Shown here one piece after another: positions 17,987-29,119 of a stretch of DNA of 64,000 nucleotides; the first letter of the stretch is position 1; each line of letters opens with the position of its first letter. Source of the stretch: JAWWPY01 sp963822825. Its GTDB lineage: Bacteria; Actinomycetota; Actinomycetes; Streptosporangiales; Streptosporangiaceae. The position numbers and the translations under genes were made by a program. The notes beneath the pieces are model-generated. The model searched no databases and was not told the origin of the DNA. It saw nothing but the letters and a program-made list of their open reading frames with translations. The DNA lies in NCBI GenBank assembly GCA_963822825.1, contig CAWGIW010000008.1:124001-188000 (forward strand), read 5' to 3'.

Positions 17987-18487
17987 TCAAACCCACTGTA
18001 AGTTCGCCGCGGCCGGAAGCGGCCTGGGCAGGACGGTCGCCGAGTGCACGATCGAGGTCGTGGTGCGCCCGTGGGCGGTGAAGCGGTCCAGGATTGGCTC
18101 GAGGTCCTCGATAGAGCGCAAGTGGACCTTCATGAAGTAGCAGTCCTCGCCGGTGATCCGGTAGCACTCGGTGACTTCCGGCGTCTGCCGGGCGATATCG
18201 GGGATGGCGTGCACGTGTCCGCCCAGCGGGCTGACCCGGATGATGGCCGTGATCGCATAGCCGAGGGCACGCGGATTCACCTCCGCGCGGAACGTCAGGG
18301 CGGCACATTCCTCGAGCCGCCGCATCCGCTCGGCGATCGCTGGCGCGGAGAGCCCGACCCGGCGGCCGAGTTCCGCGACCCGCAGCCGGGCGTCGGCCTG
18401 CAATTCCTCGATGATGCGCAAATCGATGGCGTCGAGCGGTTCGAAGGTCTGGCTGTGGATCTTCCTTATTTCCGATGGCGCACTCAT
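17987..18487 (-). CDS. Lrp/AsnC-family transcriptional regulator
   Basis: A 166-residue regulator with the family's N-terminal helix-turn-helix (DAIDLRIIEELQADAR, RVAELGRRVGLSAPAIAERM) and a C-terminal RAM/AsnC ligand-binding domain (ECYRITGEDCYFMKVHLRS). Such proteins bind amino acids and often control a divergent exporter. The EamA transporter gene runs divergently only 84 bp away, so it is the likely target along with the regulator itself. Confidence 0.93.
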   Translation of the reverse strand: MSAPSEIRKIHSQTFEPLDAIDLRIIEELQADARLRVAELGRRVGLSAPAIAERMRRLEECAALTFRAEVNPRALGYAITAIIRVSPLGGHVHAIPDIARQTPEVTECYRITGEDCYFMKVHLRSIEDLEPILDRFTAHGRTTTSIVHSATVLPRPLPAAANLQWV

Positions 18488-18571
18488 CTTCGCTCCGACT
18501 TTTCGCTATTCAGCGGGACCACCAACCTTCGTATCATTGTCCGGGTGCTGCGCGAAAAGCAAGGGGGGTGG

Positions 18572-19567
18572 GTGGTGGACAGCCCGCCAGACGCGCGAGT
18601 CGCGCGGCTGCCACCGCAATCATTCTTCCTGGTCAGCGCGGTGTTCCACTACATAGGGCCATCGCTGGCGGTGCTCTTGTTCGCCCGCGTGCCGGTGCTC
18701 GGGATGGTATGGCTGCGGATCGTGACCGCTGCGGTGGTATTCGCCGTCTGGCGCCGCCCGTGGCGGCTCGCGCTCCGGCTGGACCAGGCCGGGCGATGGA
18801 CGCTCGTCCAGCTCGGCATCGTGCTGGCCGCGATGAACTCGCTGTTCTACCTCGCGGTGGCCCGGCTGCCGCTGTCTACGGTGGGAGCCATCGAGTTTCT
18901 CGGCACGGTGCTCCTGGCTGCGCTCGCCGCGAGGACGAGGCGTAATGTCCTGGCCCTGGCGCTCACCGCGGTTGGCGTCGTCACGATCACCGACATTCGC
19001 GTCACCGGGCAGCCGCTGGGATTTGTCTTCGCCTTCGGCAACTGCACGCTATTCGTGCTCTACGTCATCCTGGGCCACCGGGTCGCCAACAGGAAGGTCG
19101 CTGGCGCGACGTCGAATGGCGCGATGATGAGCGGGATTGACCAGCTGGGCGCCTCGATGCTCGTCGCGGCCGTGGTGGTGACCCCGTTCGGCCTGGGCTC
19201 GGCGCTGAGGGCATTTCCCCACCCGGCGCTCCTGCTGGCCGCCGCGGGCGTGGGCGTCTGCTCATCGGTCATCCCGTATGTCACCGATCAGCTGGCCATG
19301 GCCAGGCTGCCTCGGGCGACCTTCGCACTGATGCTCGCGCTGCTCCCGATGGTCGCCACGATCATCGGCGCGATTGTCCTTCACCAGCTTCCCACCAGGC
19401 CGGATCTGGTTGGCATCGCCCTGGTCATCGCCGGGGTGGCGCTGCACCAGGTTCCGGGGCAGGCTCCGCCACGGTGGGATCATCGGTATCTGGCACGGCC
19501 GCGATTATCTGGCACGGCGAGTAAGGAGACAGGATGCAATACGGGCGATTGGGCTCCTCGGGCCTGA
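18572..19567 (+). CDS. EamA/DMT-superfamily transporter
   Basis: About 331 residues with ten hydrophobic helices in two EamA repeats (first from SFFLVSAVFHYIGPSLAVLL, second from GIDQLGASMLVAAVVVTPFG). RhtA-like members export amino acids or metabolites. Tandem GTGs at 18572/18575 follow an AAGGGGGG ribosome site. Divergence from an Lrp regulator supports an amino-acid-related substrate. The last 34 bases overlap the aldo/keto reductase gene, whose Shine-Dalgarno lies inside this gene, so the two are coupled. Confidence 0.87.
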   Translation: MVDSPPDARVARLPPQSFFLVSAVFHYIGPSLAVLLFARVPVLGMVWLRIVTAAVVFAVWRRPWRLALRLDQAGRWTLVQLGIVLAAMNSLFYLAVARLPLSTVGAIEFLGTVLLAALAARTRRNVLALALTAVGVVTITDIRVTGQPLGFVFAFGNCTLFVLYVILGHRVANRKVAGATSNGAMMSGIDQLGASMLVAAVVVTPFGLGSALRAFPHPALLLAAAGVGVCSSVIPYVTDQLAMARLPRATFALMLALLPMVATIIGAIVLHQLPTRPDLVGIALVIAGVALHQVPGQAPPRWDHRYLARPRLSGTASKETGCNTGDWAPRA

Positions 19568-20514
19568 AGGTGTCGCGGATCTGCCTGGGCATGATGAGCT
19601 ACGGCGATCCTGCTGAACGGGAGTGGCACCTGCGCGAGGACGCGGCCGAGCCAATCGTGGCGCGGGCGGTCGACGTCGGCGTGACGTTCTTCGACACCGC
19701 CGACGTGTACTCCAGCGGCGTCACCGAGGAGATCACCGGGCGGCTGCTCGGCAAGCTTTTCCCGCGCCGCGACGACTACGTGCTGGCCACGAAACTGTAC
19801 TTCCCCATGGGACCAGGCCCGAACGACCGAGGACTGTCCCGCAAGCACGTGCTGGCCAGCATCGACGCCTCGCTGGACCGGCTGGGCACCGACTACGTCG
19901 ACCTGTACCAAATCCACCGTTGGGACTACGAGACACCCATCGAGGAGACCATGGAGGCGTTGCACGACGTCGTCCGGGCCGGCAAGGCACGGTACATCGG
20001 CGCCTCCAGCATGTATGCCTGGCAGTTCGCGAAGGCACAGCATGTCGCCCAGGCGGCGGGCTGGACCAGGTTCACCTCGATGCAGAACCACTACAACCTG
20101 GTGTACCGGGAGGAGGAGCGGGAGATGATCCCGCTCTGCCTCGACCAGGGGGTGGGCGTCATCCCGTGGAGCCCGCTGGCCCGCGGGCTGCTCGCCGGTA
20201 ATCGCGAACGGCGTGGCCAGGGACGCACGGTCCGGGCGGGCAGTGACCCGCTGGCCGACGTGATGTACGACGACGCCGACTTCGACGTCGTGGACGTGGT
20301 GCGCGCGGTCGCCGGCGAGCGCGGCCTGCCCCCGGCCCGGATCGCACTGGCGTGGCTGCTCGGCAAGCCCGTGGTGAGCGCGCCGATCGTCGGGGCGACC
20401 AAGCTGCGTCACCTGGACGACGCGATCGCGGCGGCCGACCTGACGCTGAGCGATGATGAGGTGGCGCGGCTGGAAGCGCCCTACCTGCCGCACCCCGTCA
20501 TCGGCCACTCCTGA
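19534..20514 (+). CDS. Aldo/keto reductase
   Basis: The 326-residue TIM-barrel oxidoreductase has the catalytic tetrad: Asp in DTADVYSSG with Tyr four residues on, Lys in VLATKLYFP and His in LYQIHRWDYE. C-terminal NADP-binding residues are in SAPIVGATKLRHLDDA. It resembles the YajO/Tas-type family acting on aldehydes or sugar ketones; substrate unknown. AAGGAG lies before the ATG inside the preceding transporter gene, indicating an operon. Confidence 0.93.
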   Translation: MQYGRLGSSGLKVSRICLGMMSYGDPAEREWHLREDAAEPIVARAVDVGVTFFDTADVYSSGVTEEITGRLLGKLFPRRDDYVLATKLYFPMGPGPNDRGLSRKHVLASIDASLDRLGTDYVDLYQIHRWDYETPIEETMEALHDVVRAGKARYIGASSMYAWQFAKAQHVAQAAGWTRFTSMQNHYNLVYREEEREMIPLCLDQGVGVIPWSPLARGLLAGNRERRGQGRTVRAGSDPLADVMYDDADFDVVDVVRAVAGERGLPPARIALAWLLGKPVVSAPIVGATKLRHLDDAIAAADLTLSDDEVARLEAPYLPHPVIGHS

Positions 20515-20550
20515 TGGAAATAAGGAGTGGGACGCGCCAGCGGACGCCCG

Positions 20551-20635
20551 TATAGTCAGTGACATGCAGGTCATCCCGCACCGCCCCGCCGCGGCCGGAC
20601 GAGCTATCAGCTCGCCGGTTGCCGCCGCTGCCTGA
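20551..20635 (+). promoter_or_regulatory. Promoter -10 and Ala-rich leader ORF before the alaS-related gene
   Basis: TATAGT at 20551-20556 is followed 7 bases later by an ATG (20564) that opens a 23-codon ORF, so transcription would start at or next to the ATG (leaderless). Eight of the 23 residues are Ala, and the ORF ends in four consecutive Ala codons before TGA. A perfect 6-bp hairpin (CGAGCT-ATC-AGCTCG, 20600-20614) lies within it. A second inverted repeat (TTCCGG/CCGGAA, 20716-20736) lies just before the ATG of the synthetase-like gene. A leader peptide sensing Ala-tRNA is possible. Ala codons are common at this GC, so this is inference. Confidence 0.35.
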
Positions 20636-20746
20636 CCTGTTTCTCTGCCATCGGCGACCGGAAACGGCCCGCCGGTGCGTCATCTGATCTCTTTCGTGGC
20701 TGCGCCCGCGGTCTATTCCGGCGCCCCACCCCGGAACGGCCATGCC

Positions 20747-21956
20747 ATGGATACCCAGCAGACCATAGAGACCTTCGTCGAGTTCTTCCGCGACCGCGGC
20801 CACCAGTTGATCACGGGAAGCTCGCTGGTGCCCCCGCCGGGTGACCCGGTGCTGTTCACTAGCGCGGGGATGCACCCGCTGACCCCGTATCTGGAAGGCC
20901 GCCCGTATCCGCTGGGCCGCCGCCTCGTCAACCGGCAGCGCTGTCTGCCACCACCGACCTGGACGAGGTCGGCGATCGCTGGCACCTGACCGTGTTCGAG
21001 ATGCTGGGCTCGTGGTCACTGGGCGACTACGCAGGCCTACAGAGCCTGCGCTGGGGTTATGAGCTCATCCGGGACGGGTTCGGCGTTGCCGCGGACCGGC
21101 TGCACGCCACCGTGTTCGCCGGCGACGAGCAGGTCGGAGCGGACACTGAACTGAGCGAGACCTGGACGAACTGGGGGTCCCGGTGGAGCTGACCCGCGAG
21201 GAAAACTGGTGGTCGAACGGCCCGGAAGGCCTGTGCGGCACCGACTCTGAGCTGTTCGTATGGACCGATCCCGCGCCGCCGGAGGGCACACCGGGCAGCG
21301 ACGAGCGCTGGGTGGAGCTGTGGAACCACGTGGTGATGCGCTTCGGCCGTCATGGCGACGGCCGCCTGCGGCCCCTGGCCCGACCGAACGTGGACACTGG
21401 CATGGGCCTGGAGCGGCTGCTCATGGTCCTGCAGGGCCAGCAATCGGTCTTCGAGTGCGACGTGTTCGAACCGTGGATGAGCACGCTCCGGGACCTGTGG
21501 TCTCCGGACGAGCGACCGCTGCGCCTCCTCAGTGACCATCTGCGTTCGAGCATCGTCGTGATCGGCGATGGGGTGCGACCGTCGAACAGCGGGCGCGGCT
21601 ACGTGCTCCGCCGGCTGATTCGCCGCGCGCTCAGCACGGTCTGGCGCGATGACGCGACCAGGACGCTGTCTGATCTGCCCGCCGAACTTATGCAGGGCAC
21701 GCTGCGGCATTTCGGGCTGGGCATCGGCGTCGGGCCTATCCGGGCGGTGCTCCTGGATGAGGAGCGCCGTTTCGGCGAGCTGCTCGTTCGTGGGCGCACG
21801 GTGCTGTCTCGTCATCGTTCCGGCGGCCCGCTGACGGAGGAAGGCTTCCGCTACTGGCACGAAACGCATGGCTTGCCACGCGAGTTGGTTGTGGAAATGC
21901 TGTCCGATCGGGCTGAGCCCGATGAACGCCCGGGCCTGGCTGGCGAGCATTCCTAG
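20747..21956 (+). pseudogene. Alanyl-tRNA synthetase-related protein, two apparent frame breaks
   Basis: Three frames together give about 400 residues of a class II synthetase core like AlaRS: FVEFFRDRGHQLITGSSLVP, TSAGMHPLTPYLEGRP, then (shift near 20950) LTVFEMLGSWSLGDY, then (shift near 21170) NWWSNGPEGLCG, DTGMGLERLLMV and GRGYVLRRLIRRAL. There is no editing domain and no C-Ala domain, which fits the short AlaRS-related proteins of actinobacteria rather than housekeeping AlaS. Each shift is a single base. It is either inactive or mis-sequenced. It ends tail-to-tail with the DUF222 gene. Confidence 0.8.
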
Positions 21957-24044
21957 GCGGGATGTGGGTCTGGGGTGACTGAGTACTTGCGCCCAGAAGG
22001 CGCAGTCCAGGTCAGGACGCCGGGCGTGAGCTGTTCTAGCTGCCAGAACCGGCGTTGTTTCAGCCGGTGATGCGTGCGGCACAGTGCGCAGAGGTTGCAG
22101 TGACAGGTCAGGCCACCGGTCTCGTACGGGATCGTGTGATCCAGATCGCCGCGCCAGGCCGGCTGTCGGCAGCCCGGGAACCGGCACGTCTGATCCCGGG
22201 CCGCGATGAAGTCCCGGAGCCGTCCCGCGGGACGGTAGGCGGGGCTCGCCTGCTGGTGGGCGCAGGTATCCGCCGACTGCCATCCACCCGCTTCGGCGGC
22301 GGCGCGGGCGGCCGTCAAGGCGCGGGCGAGGATCTCGCCGAGCTCCTGCGGGGAATCCAGGTGGGACAGAGCCAGTGAGGCGGCGACGCCATCCAGGATT
22401 CCGGCCGGAACGGTGAGGGTGACCCGGCTGATCAGTCCGTCCGTCGAAGCGGGGCGCCGCCGCCGACGGCTGCGGCGTACGCGGGTGACGGCTATGGCCT
22501 GCCCGGCCGACCCAGTGACTATCACCCGCCATTCGCAGGCAGGATCGGTGGCGGCCGTTCTGGCCAGCATCTGGGCGACGCACGGGGTGACTGGGCCAAG
22601 CCAGCAGAGGTTCCCGGGCTCGCTGGACAGGCCCGCGAGGGTCCGCCAAGGCACTGTGATTGTCAGCCGTCCGCGGGGTTCCTTCCGCGGCGATCCCCAG
22701 TTGCCGGGGGACCCCCGCGCCTGGGGCCACTGACGAACGCAGCCCGGGGCGGGAATGTCACCGGGATGTGGCAAATCAGGCCAGTGTGGCAGGCCGCGAT
22801 GAGCGGCGGGATCGTCTGGGTCCGTGTCGTTCGCCGCCGTGCCATCCGGGCTTGGATCGCCCAGACCTGGGCCATCCAGGTCTGGGCCATCCAGATCTGG
22901 GCCATCCAGACCTGGGTCATCTAGACCTGGGTCATCCGGGCCTGGGTCATCCAGACCTGGGGCGCCTGACCCATTGGAAACGTCCGGCGCAGCTTCGTCT
23001 ACCGGGCCGTCGCCTAGCGGGCCGTCGCCTAGCGGGCCGTCGCCTAGCCGGCCGTTGCATCCGTCGCCTGGGCCTACGTCATCCAGGCCTGGACCGTCTG
23101 GGCCCGGATCGTCTGGGCCCGGATCGTCTGGGGCCCGCGTTCCCCGGGTCCTCAGACGGAGGGATCAGGGACAGCGTGCCCAGCAGCAATCCGAGGAATG
23201 CACGCGCACGCAGCAGGTCGAGCCCGCCCTCGACGCCGGCCGACTTCATCGCTTGCGCCAGCGCGCTGATCCGTGCCATGGCCGCAGCCGATTGCGCGCC
23301 AGGAAGGTTTTGTCCGGAGAGGGTCGCGGTGCCCTCCTCGGCGGCGTACAGGCCGACGCGTGCCTTCCGCTCGGTCTCCTGGCGCCGCCTCTCCGCGCCA
23401 CGCGGATCCACGCTGATCACGGCCCGGCGCAGAGCAGCGCGCAATTGGCCCAGCGTCTGCCGGCCAGCCGAGGGCAGAATCCGGTCCTGGACCGCCCGCG
23501 CTGCATCGTCGTCGAGCGTTGTCGTAGCTTCCGCGATCAGTTTGGCGCGGGAGAAGTCGAGCGCTCCAGCGCTGAGGGCATCGAGCGTCGTGGGCAGCCG
23601 CCATGCGAGGGTGACGGCCAGGTCGGTCCACCATGCCGCGCCGAACCGTGACATGCCCAGGGTTAATGCCACTTCGTCCGCGGCGTCATCCGGCACCCGC
23701 GCAGGTCCGCCGTCCGGTCCCACGAGAACCGAGCCATCGCGCACAGCGGCCCGCGCCGCGATCTCGGCGACCGCCGCCAGTTCACAGGCTTGCGCCCAGG
23801 ACGCCAGGCGCCGCGCGGCCGCTGCGGCACCGGCCAGCGAAAATCCGTTGAGCTCGGTTGGGTGTGCGGCTGACAGCCAATGCGCCAGCTCTGGGCCGGG
23901 CGTTAGTTCCTCCACCACGCGGCCAGCGATTTCCGCACTGGGCACCGGCTGCCCGTCCGGAGCCGCGGCGCGTCCGGCCTGCCCGTGGTCAGTGTCAGTG
24001 GCCGCGCGCAGGATGTCGTCGAGCGCCAGCTTCCCCGACCACAA
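21953..24044 (-). CDS. DUF222-HNH endonuclease-domain protein split by a frame break
   Basis: The N-terminal half (24044 to about 23130) is DUF222: LASWAQACELAAVAEIAAR and GGLDLLRARAFLGLLLGTL. The C-terminal half (from about 22770) ends in a 13E12-type HNH domain (RDQTCRFPGCRQPAWRGDLD, HTIPYETGG, LCRTHHRLK). A Gly/Asp/Pro linker made of 15-bp repeats joins them. A run of four G at 23130-23133, where sister repeats have three, throws the frame out. The only start is TTG at 24044. Upstream, GGAGG precedes an in-frame ATA, suggesting a lost ATG. Such proteins occur in multicopy in actinobacteria; their role is unclear. Confidence 0.8.
22855..23130 (-). repeat. 15-bp repeat arrays in the DUF222-HNH linker
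   Basis: Two families of 15-bp units encode the linker. CCAGGTCTGGATGGC-like units (about 22855-22970) give Pro-Gly-Leu-Asp-Asp/Gly. Three near-identical GGCGACGGCCCGCTA-like units (about 23003-23050) give Gly-Asp-Gly-Pro-Leu. GGGCCCAGACGATCC-like units follow at 23095-23135. All preserve frame except the one with the extra G. Confidence 0.85.
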
Positions 24045-24608
24045 GAGGGTCAGCTCCGTGGGGCAATCGCCCGGGTCGGGAGGGGGATCGTCGCAGTGGA
24101 GGACTGGTATGGGAACGCACCTCCGATCAACGAAGAACCGTGCGCCTAGCTATGGGAACATACTAGCGTACAGTGACGCGCTATGTCCTGCTAACGCGAA
24201 GAAAAATTCGATAAATGATCCCTGCATCGTGCCCAAAGGGGTGCGTCAGCCGGGGTCAGCCGGGGTCACCCGGGGTCACCCGGGGTCAGCTGCGGTCAGC
24301 CGGTCAACTGGGGCTGAGGCGGCGTGCTGGGTGCCAGTCGAGGCGACCGGGTGCGCCGGGCGGGGTGACCGGTGCGCTCGGGTGGGGTGACCGGCGCGCC
24401 GCCGGCCGAGGGTGACCGGCGCGCCGGCCGAGGTTGACCGGCGCGCCGGCCGAGGGTGACCAGTGCGCCGGCCGGGGGTGACCGGCGCGCCGGCCGGGGG
24501 TGAGCGATGTGCCGGCCGGGGGTGACCGGTGCACCGGGGCGGCCCGGCGGACCACGCCTCGATGCCATGTCCGCCGCGCATGTGTAGCCTCACTGCGAGG
24601 AGGTCATC
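24045..24608. repeat. Intergenic repeat region before glyA
   Basis: No gene is seen. 24129-24230 is comparatively AT-rich and holds a likely promoter for the DUF222 gene. 24246-24300 has five or six imperfect copies of CAGCCGGGGT. 24362-24540 carries about seven imperfect copies of a 22-bp unit, GGGTGACCGGCGCGCCGGCC plus two bases, each containing the palindrome CCGGCGCGCCGG. The array ends 60 bp before glyA and its ribosome site. Function unknown. Confidence 0.75.
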
Positions 24609-25880
<1,272 letters not shown>

Positions 25881-25909
25881 CCTTCATTCCTTCAACGAAA
25901 AGCCCGCCG

Positions 25910-27314
25910 CTAGTCCCGGTGGACGTGCATCCGGCCCCCGGCCGCCGGGCCCAGGAGCCGGGTGTTCGCGGGCGCAGGCCGGTCGGCGCTGGGGAGCGGG
26001 TCAGGCGGCCGCCGGGGGAAGCGGATCTGGACGTCTAGCCCGCCGCCGGGCAGCGCGGCCGCGCGCAGCCGCGCATTGTGGGCTTCGGCGATCGCGACGA
26101 CGATCGACAGGCCGAGACCGGGACTGTCCCGGCCGGTGCGGTCGGGACCGAGCTGCTGGAACGGCTGGAAGACGGCCTACCTCGGCGGCTGGGATCACCG
26201 GCCCGCTGTTGGCGATGGCCAGCAGGGCGTGTCCGTGCCGGGTGCCGGTCATCACCTGGACCCGGCCGCCGGGCTGGTTGTAGCGAAGCGCGTTCTCCAG
26301 CAGGTTGGCGACCAGCCGCTCGGTCAGGTGCGCATCGCCCAGAGCGGGGGCGGCGTCGAGAGTGGCCTTGATGGTGAGCTGGCGGCGCTGTGCCTCGGCC
26401 TCGCGGGACCGGACCACGTCGCCCGCGCTGACGGCCAGGTCGATGGGTTCCTTCCGGTTCAGGCCCCGCTGGCTTCTGGCCAGCGTGAGCAGCGCTTCTA
26501 TCAGCCGTTCCTGCTCTTGCCCGGCAGCCAGCACCCGCTCACAGACGGAACGCAGTGAGCCGGCCGAGGCGTCCGGGTCGGCCAGAGCCACCTCGACCAG
26601 CGTCCGCTGACGCGCCAGCGGGGTGCGCAGCTCGTGCGAGGCGTTGGCGACGAACTGCCGCTGGGCCCCGAACGCGGCCTCCAGCCGGCCGAGCAGCCCA
26701 TCGAAGGTGTCCCCGAGCTCCCTGAGCTCGTCGTCCGGCCCAGCCAAGGCCAGCCGCTCGTGCAGGCTGGTGGCGGAGATCCGGCGGGTGGCCGCGATGA
26801 TCGTCCGCACCGGGCGCAGCGCCCGCCCGGCGACCAGCCAGCCGAGCCCGATCGAGGCCACCGTCAGGATGGCCAGGCCGATACCGGATACGGCGAGCAA
26901 CTGGTTCAGTTCCGCGGCGCGCTGCTTCGCGGGCAGCGCGCTGAGATAAGCGGCGCACTCGGACACCTGCGCCGGCGTGGGAACGGAGCCGGCCGAGGGC
27001 AGGCACGTGCTGACACTGAACCCGCCAGTCCCGGCAGTCCCGGCAGTCCCGCTTGCCTCGTTGCCGCGCAGGCTTATCACGGTCGGGACGTTGCTGTGCG
27101 CGACCAGCTCATAGGTGATGACCAGCAGGGCCGCGCCGGACAGCAGGATCAAGCCGCCGTACAGGAGCGTGAGGCGCAGCCGCACGCTGTGGCGCGGAAG
27201 CCGGAGCCTCGCCGGGCCGGGTCCCGGGCCGGGTCCCGGGTTGGCGCCGGGATGGGCGCCATCACAGTCGGTAACCGGATTGGGCGATCGTCTCGATCGC
27301 CGGCGGTTCGCCAA
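25910..27314 (-). CDS. Sensor histidine kinase with frame break(s)
   Basis: From N to C: a membrane helix (LTLLYGGLILLSGAALLVIT), a roughly 80-residue outside domain, a second helix, a HAMP linker, the H-box FVANASHELRTPLARQRTLV with the phospho-His, and an N-box LLENALRYNQPGG. Near 26171 one extra base disrupts the frame; shifted, it continues FQPFQQLG and the G-box PGLGLSIVVAIAEAHNA to a stop at 25910. The start is unclear: TGATG couples it to the regulator's stop but is out of frame, the in-frame options being TTG 27314 or GTG 27185. A second indel in the GGGACCCGGCCC repeat near 27235 may explain this. Confidence 0.85.
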
Positions 27315-27915
27315 GCTTGCGCCGCAGCCTGCTGACCGTCACCTTGACCGCCGTGGTGAACGGGTCGGCCATCTCGTCCCAGACCCGTTCCAGCAGTTCC
27401 TCGGCGGAGACGACCCGGCCCTGGGCGGCGAGCAGAACCTCCAGCACGCCGAATTCCTTAGGGCCGAGGTCGAGCGGCTGGCCAGCCCGCTCGGCGGTGC
27501 GCCGGGCCGGATCGAGGCGTATGCCGCCGTGTTCCAGCACCGGCGGAAGGGCGGGCTGGGCGCGCCGGAGCAGAGCCCGGATCCGGGCGACGAGTTCGGC
27601 GAACGCGAACGGCTTCGGCAGGTAGTCGTCTGCGCCCAGGCCGAGGCCGTTCACCCGGTCCTCGATGGTCGCCGCCGCCGTCAGCATCAGCACCCGGCTG
27701 CGGCACCCGGCCGCCACCAGCTCCCCGCACACGTCGTCTCCGGGCAGGCCGGGGAGGTCGCGGTCGAGCACGATCACGTCGTAGCCGGTCACCAGCGCCC
27801 GCTCCAGCCCGGCCGTCCCGTCGAGAGCGACGTCCACTGCCATCCGCTCACGCCGCAGCCCGACGCTGATCGCCTCGGCGAGCTCGCCGTCATCCTCCAC
27901 TACGAGTACCCGCAC
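27262..27915 (-). CDS. OmpR-family response regulator
   Basis: The 217-residue regulator has a receiver domain (RVLVVEDDGELAEAI acidic pair, VIVLDRDLPG phospho-Asp, LMLTA, then DYLPKPF lysine) and a winged-helix effector domain (LGPKEFGVLEVLLAAQGRVV, TAVKVTVSRLRRKLGEPP). GTG 27915 is used because AGGGAG lies 6 bases upstream and the receiver starts there. The histidine kinase follows immediately, giving a classic pair. OmpR-type regulators bind tandem half-sites; such a site occurs upstream of both this gene cluster and the ABC exporter at 30652. Confidence 0.93.
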   Translation of the reverse strand: MRVLVVEDDGELAEAISVGLRRERMAVDVALDGTAGLERALVTGYDVIVLDRDLPGLPGDDVCGELVAAGCRSRVLMLTAAATIEDRVNGLGLGADDYLPKPFAFAELVARIRALLRRAQPALPPVLEHGGIRLDPARRTAERAGQPLDLGPKEFGVLEVLLAAQGRVVSAEELLERVWDEMADPFTTAVKVTVSRLRRKLGEPPAIETIAQSGYRL

Positions 27916-28006
27916 CGCGGCTCCCTGCTCTGCTCGTCCCGCTTGCTCCGCACGCCCGGCTGTTCCTGCTTGCTCCGCACGCCCCGCTTTCTCTCTAGTC
28001 CGTCGG

Positions 28007-28716
28007 TCACCCCGACAGGTTTCCGCTGCTCGGCTGCCCGGTCGCCGGATCCTGGATCGTGACCGCGGTGATCTTGCCACCGGTCACTGTCATCTTTACC
28101 GCGATCATGTCGCCGACCATGATCGAGCTGATCGCGCTGACCCGGCCGGTGAACCGGGTGGACTTGGTGACCTCGGCCGTCATGCGGTGACCACCACCGT
28201 CGATGGTGATCGATGTGCTGCTCACCGCCAGCACCTTGCCGTCCAGGATCATCTGCTCGACCGCGCCACTGGGGAGTCCACCGCTGGGGATCCGCCGTTC
28301 CCGTCACCCTGGCGAGGCGCCGTGAACGGCGTCGGGCTGCTCTGCGCGGTGGCCGACGACGGAGACGGTGTGGGCGAGGCAGCCAGCGCGATGCCGGCCC
28401 CCGCCGCTGCCGCCACCACGGCCACCGCGACCGCCATCAGCACGTATCGTCGGCCGCCGCTGCCCGGGGGCGCGGCGGCCTCCGGCCGGTCCGCCGCAAC
28501 CGGCCAGGTGGGGTCGGGCGCGTCCTCGTCCGGCCAGTCGTCAGTGCCCGGCCACCCGGGTCCGCCCGGCCACCCCGGTTCGCCCGGCCCGGCTCCGCCC
28601 GGCCACCCCGGTTCGCCCGGCCCGGCTCCGCCCGACGCGGGCACATCCGGTTGGCCGGCATCGACTGGCCACCCGGGTTCACCGCGTCCCGTGGGATTCG
28701 AAAACTGCGGGGGCAT
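28007..28716 (-). CDS. Single-pass membrane protein with DUF5666-like outer domain (probable frame break)
   Basis: The N-terminal part (28716 leftwards) is Pro/Gly-rich with an 11-residue repeat GAGPGEPGWPG, then one membrane helix (VLMAVAVAVVAAAAGAGIAL). That frame stops at 28249. An overlapping frame reads PSGAVEQMILDGKVLAVS, SITIDGGGHRMTAEV and ends at 28007, a small beta-barrel resembling DUF5666. Read with one shift near 28285 this is a single anchored protein; as written it is two coupled ORFs overlapping ATGA. It lies 92 bp upstream of the response regulator and probably leads that operon, perhaps as an accessory sensor. GAGGAGG precedes ATG 28716. Confidence 0.65.
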
Positions 28717-28787
28717 CGGCGCTTCGCCTCCTCGACGGTGATCGTGAACATCGGTCGCGCTGAGCCCCCCCAGCGTGCACCGCTGGT

Positions 28788-28835
28788 GGTTGCGCCACGG
28801 TTACAGCTAGCTGCGGGTTTGCTGTTGTAGGGAAC
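28788..28835 (-). promoter_or_regulatory. Tandem heptamer box upstream of the two-component operon
   Basis: Read toward the gene (minus strand), TGTAACC and CGCAACC are separated by 4 bp (an 11-bp period) within 28788-28807, as in OmpR-family sites. It lies 72 bp from the membrane protein's ATG. The 20-bp core is 18/20 identical, in the same orientation relative to the gene, to one at 30568-30587 in front of the ABC exporter. GTTCCCTACA (28835-28826) also recurs at both sites. Confidence 0.65.
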
Positions 28836-29119
28836 GCGCGTAGTCGGCCAAAGTCGGGCTAGTTGGCCACTCGGGCTGGTCCGCATCCCGGACCAGGCCA
28901 TCTATCTGAGGCAGGGCGGGACGATAAGCCTGGCTAACTGCACGCTCATGAACAAGCCTCATTACTTGATTGCCATCCATGCCTGGGCTGGGTCCTGACC
29001 ATGCAGGCCGGCGTGGTGCGGTCCGCCTCCCCCGACGGGAAGATCACCCGCAACAGCCACGCGGAAGGCGGTCGCCGCGTAAGTCGGCGGCGCTGGCCAG
29101 GCGGTGCGCGACGGCGAGT

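Noticed and set aside
22660..24390. A 576-codon open frame on the plus strand
   Set aside because: It lies antisense to the DUF222-HNH gene, is rich in Arg/Pro/Ser as expected for a shadow frame, and has no domain.
24240..24608. Glycine riboswitch before glyA
   Set aside because: No aptamer-like conserved GGAGAG/kink-turn elements; the region consists of simple GC repeats.
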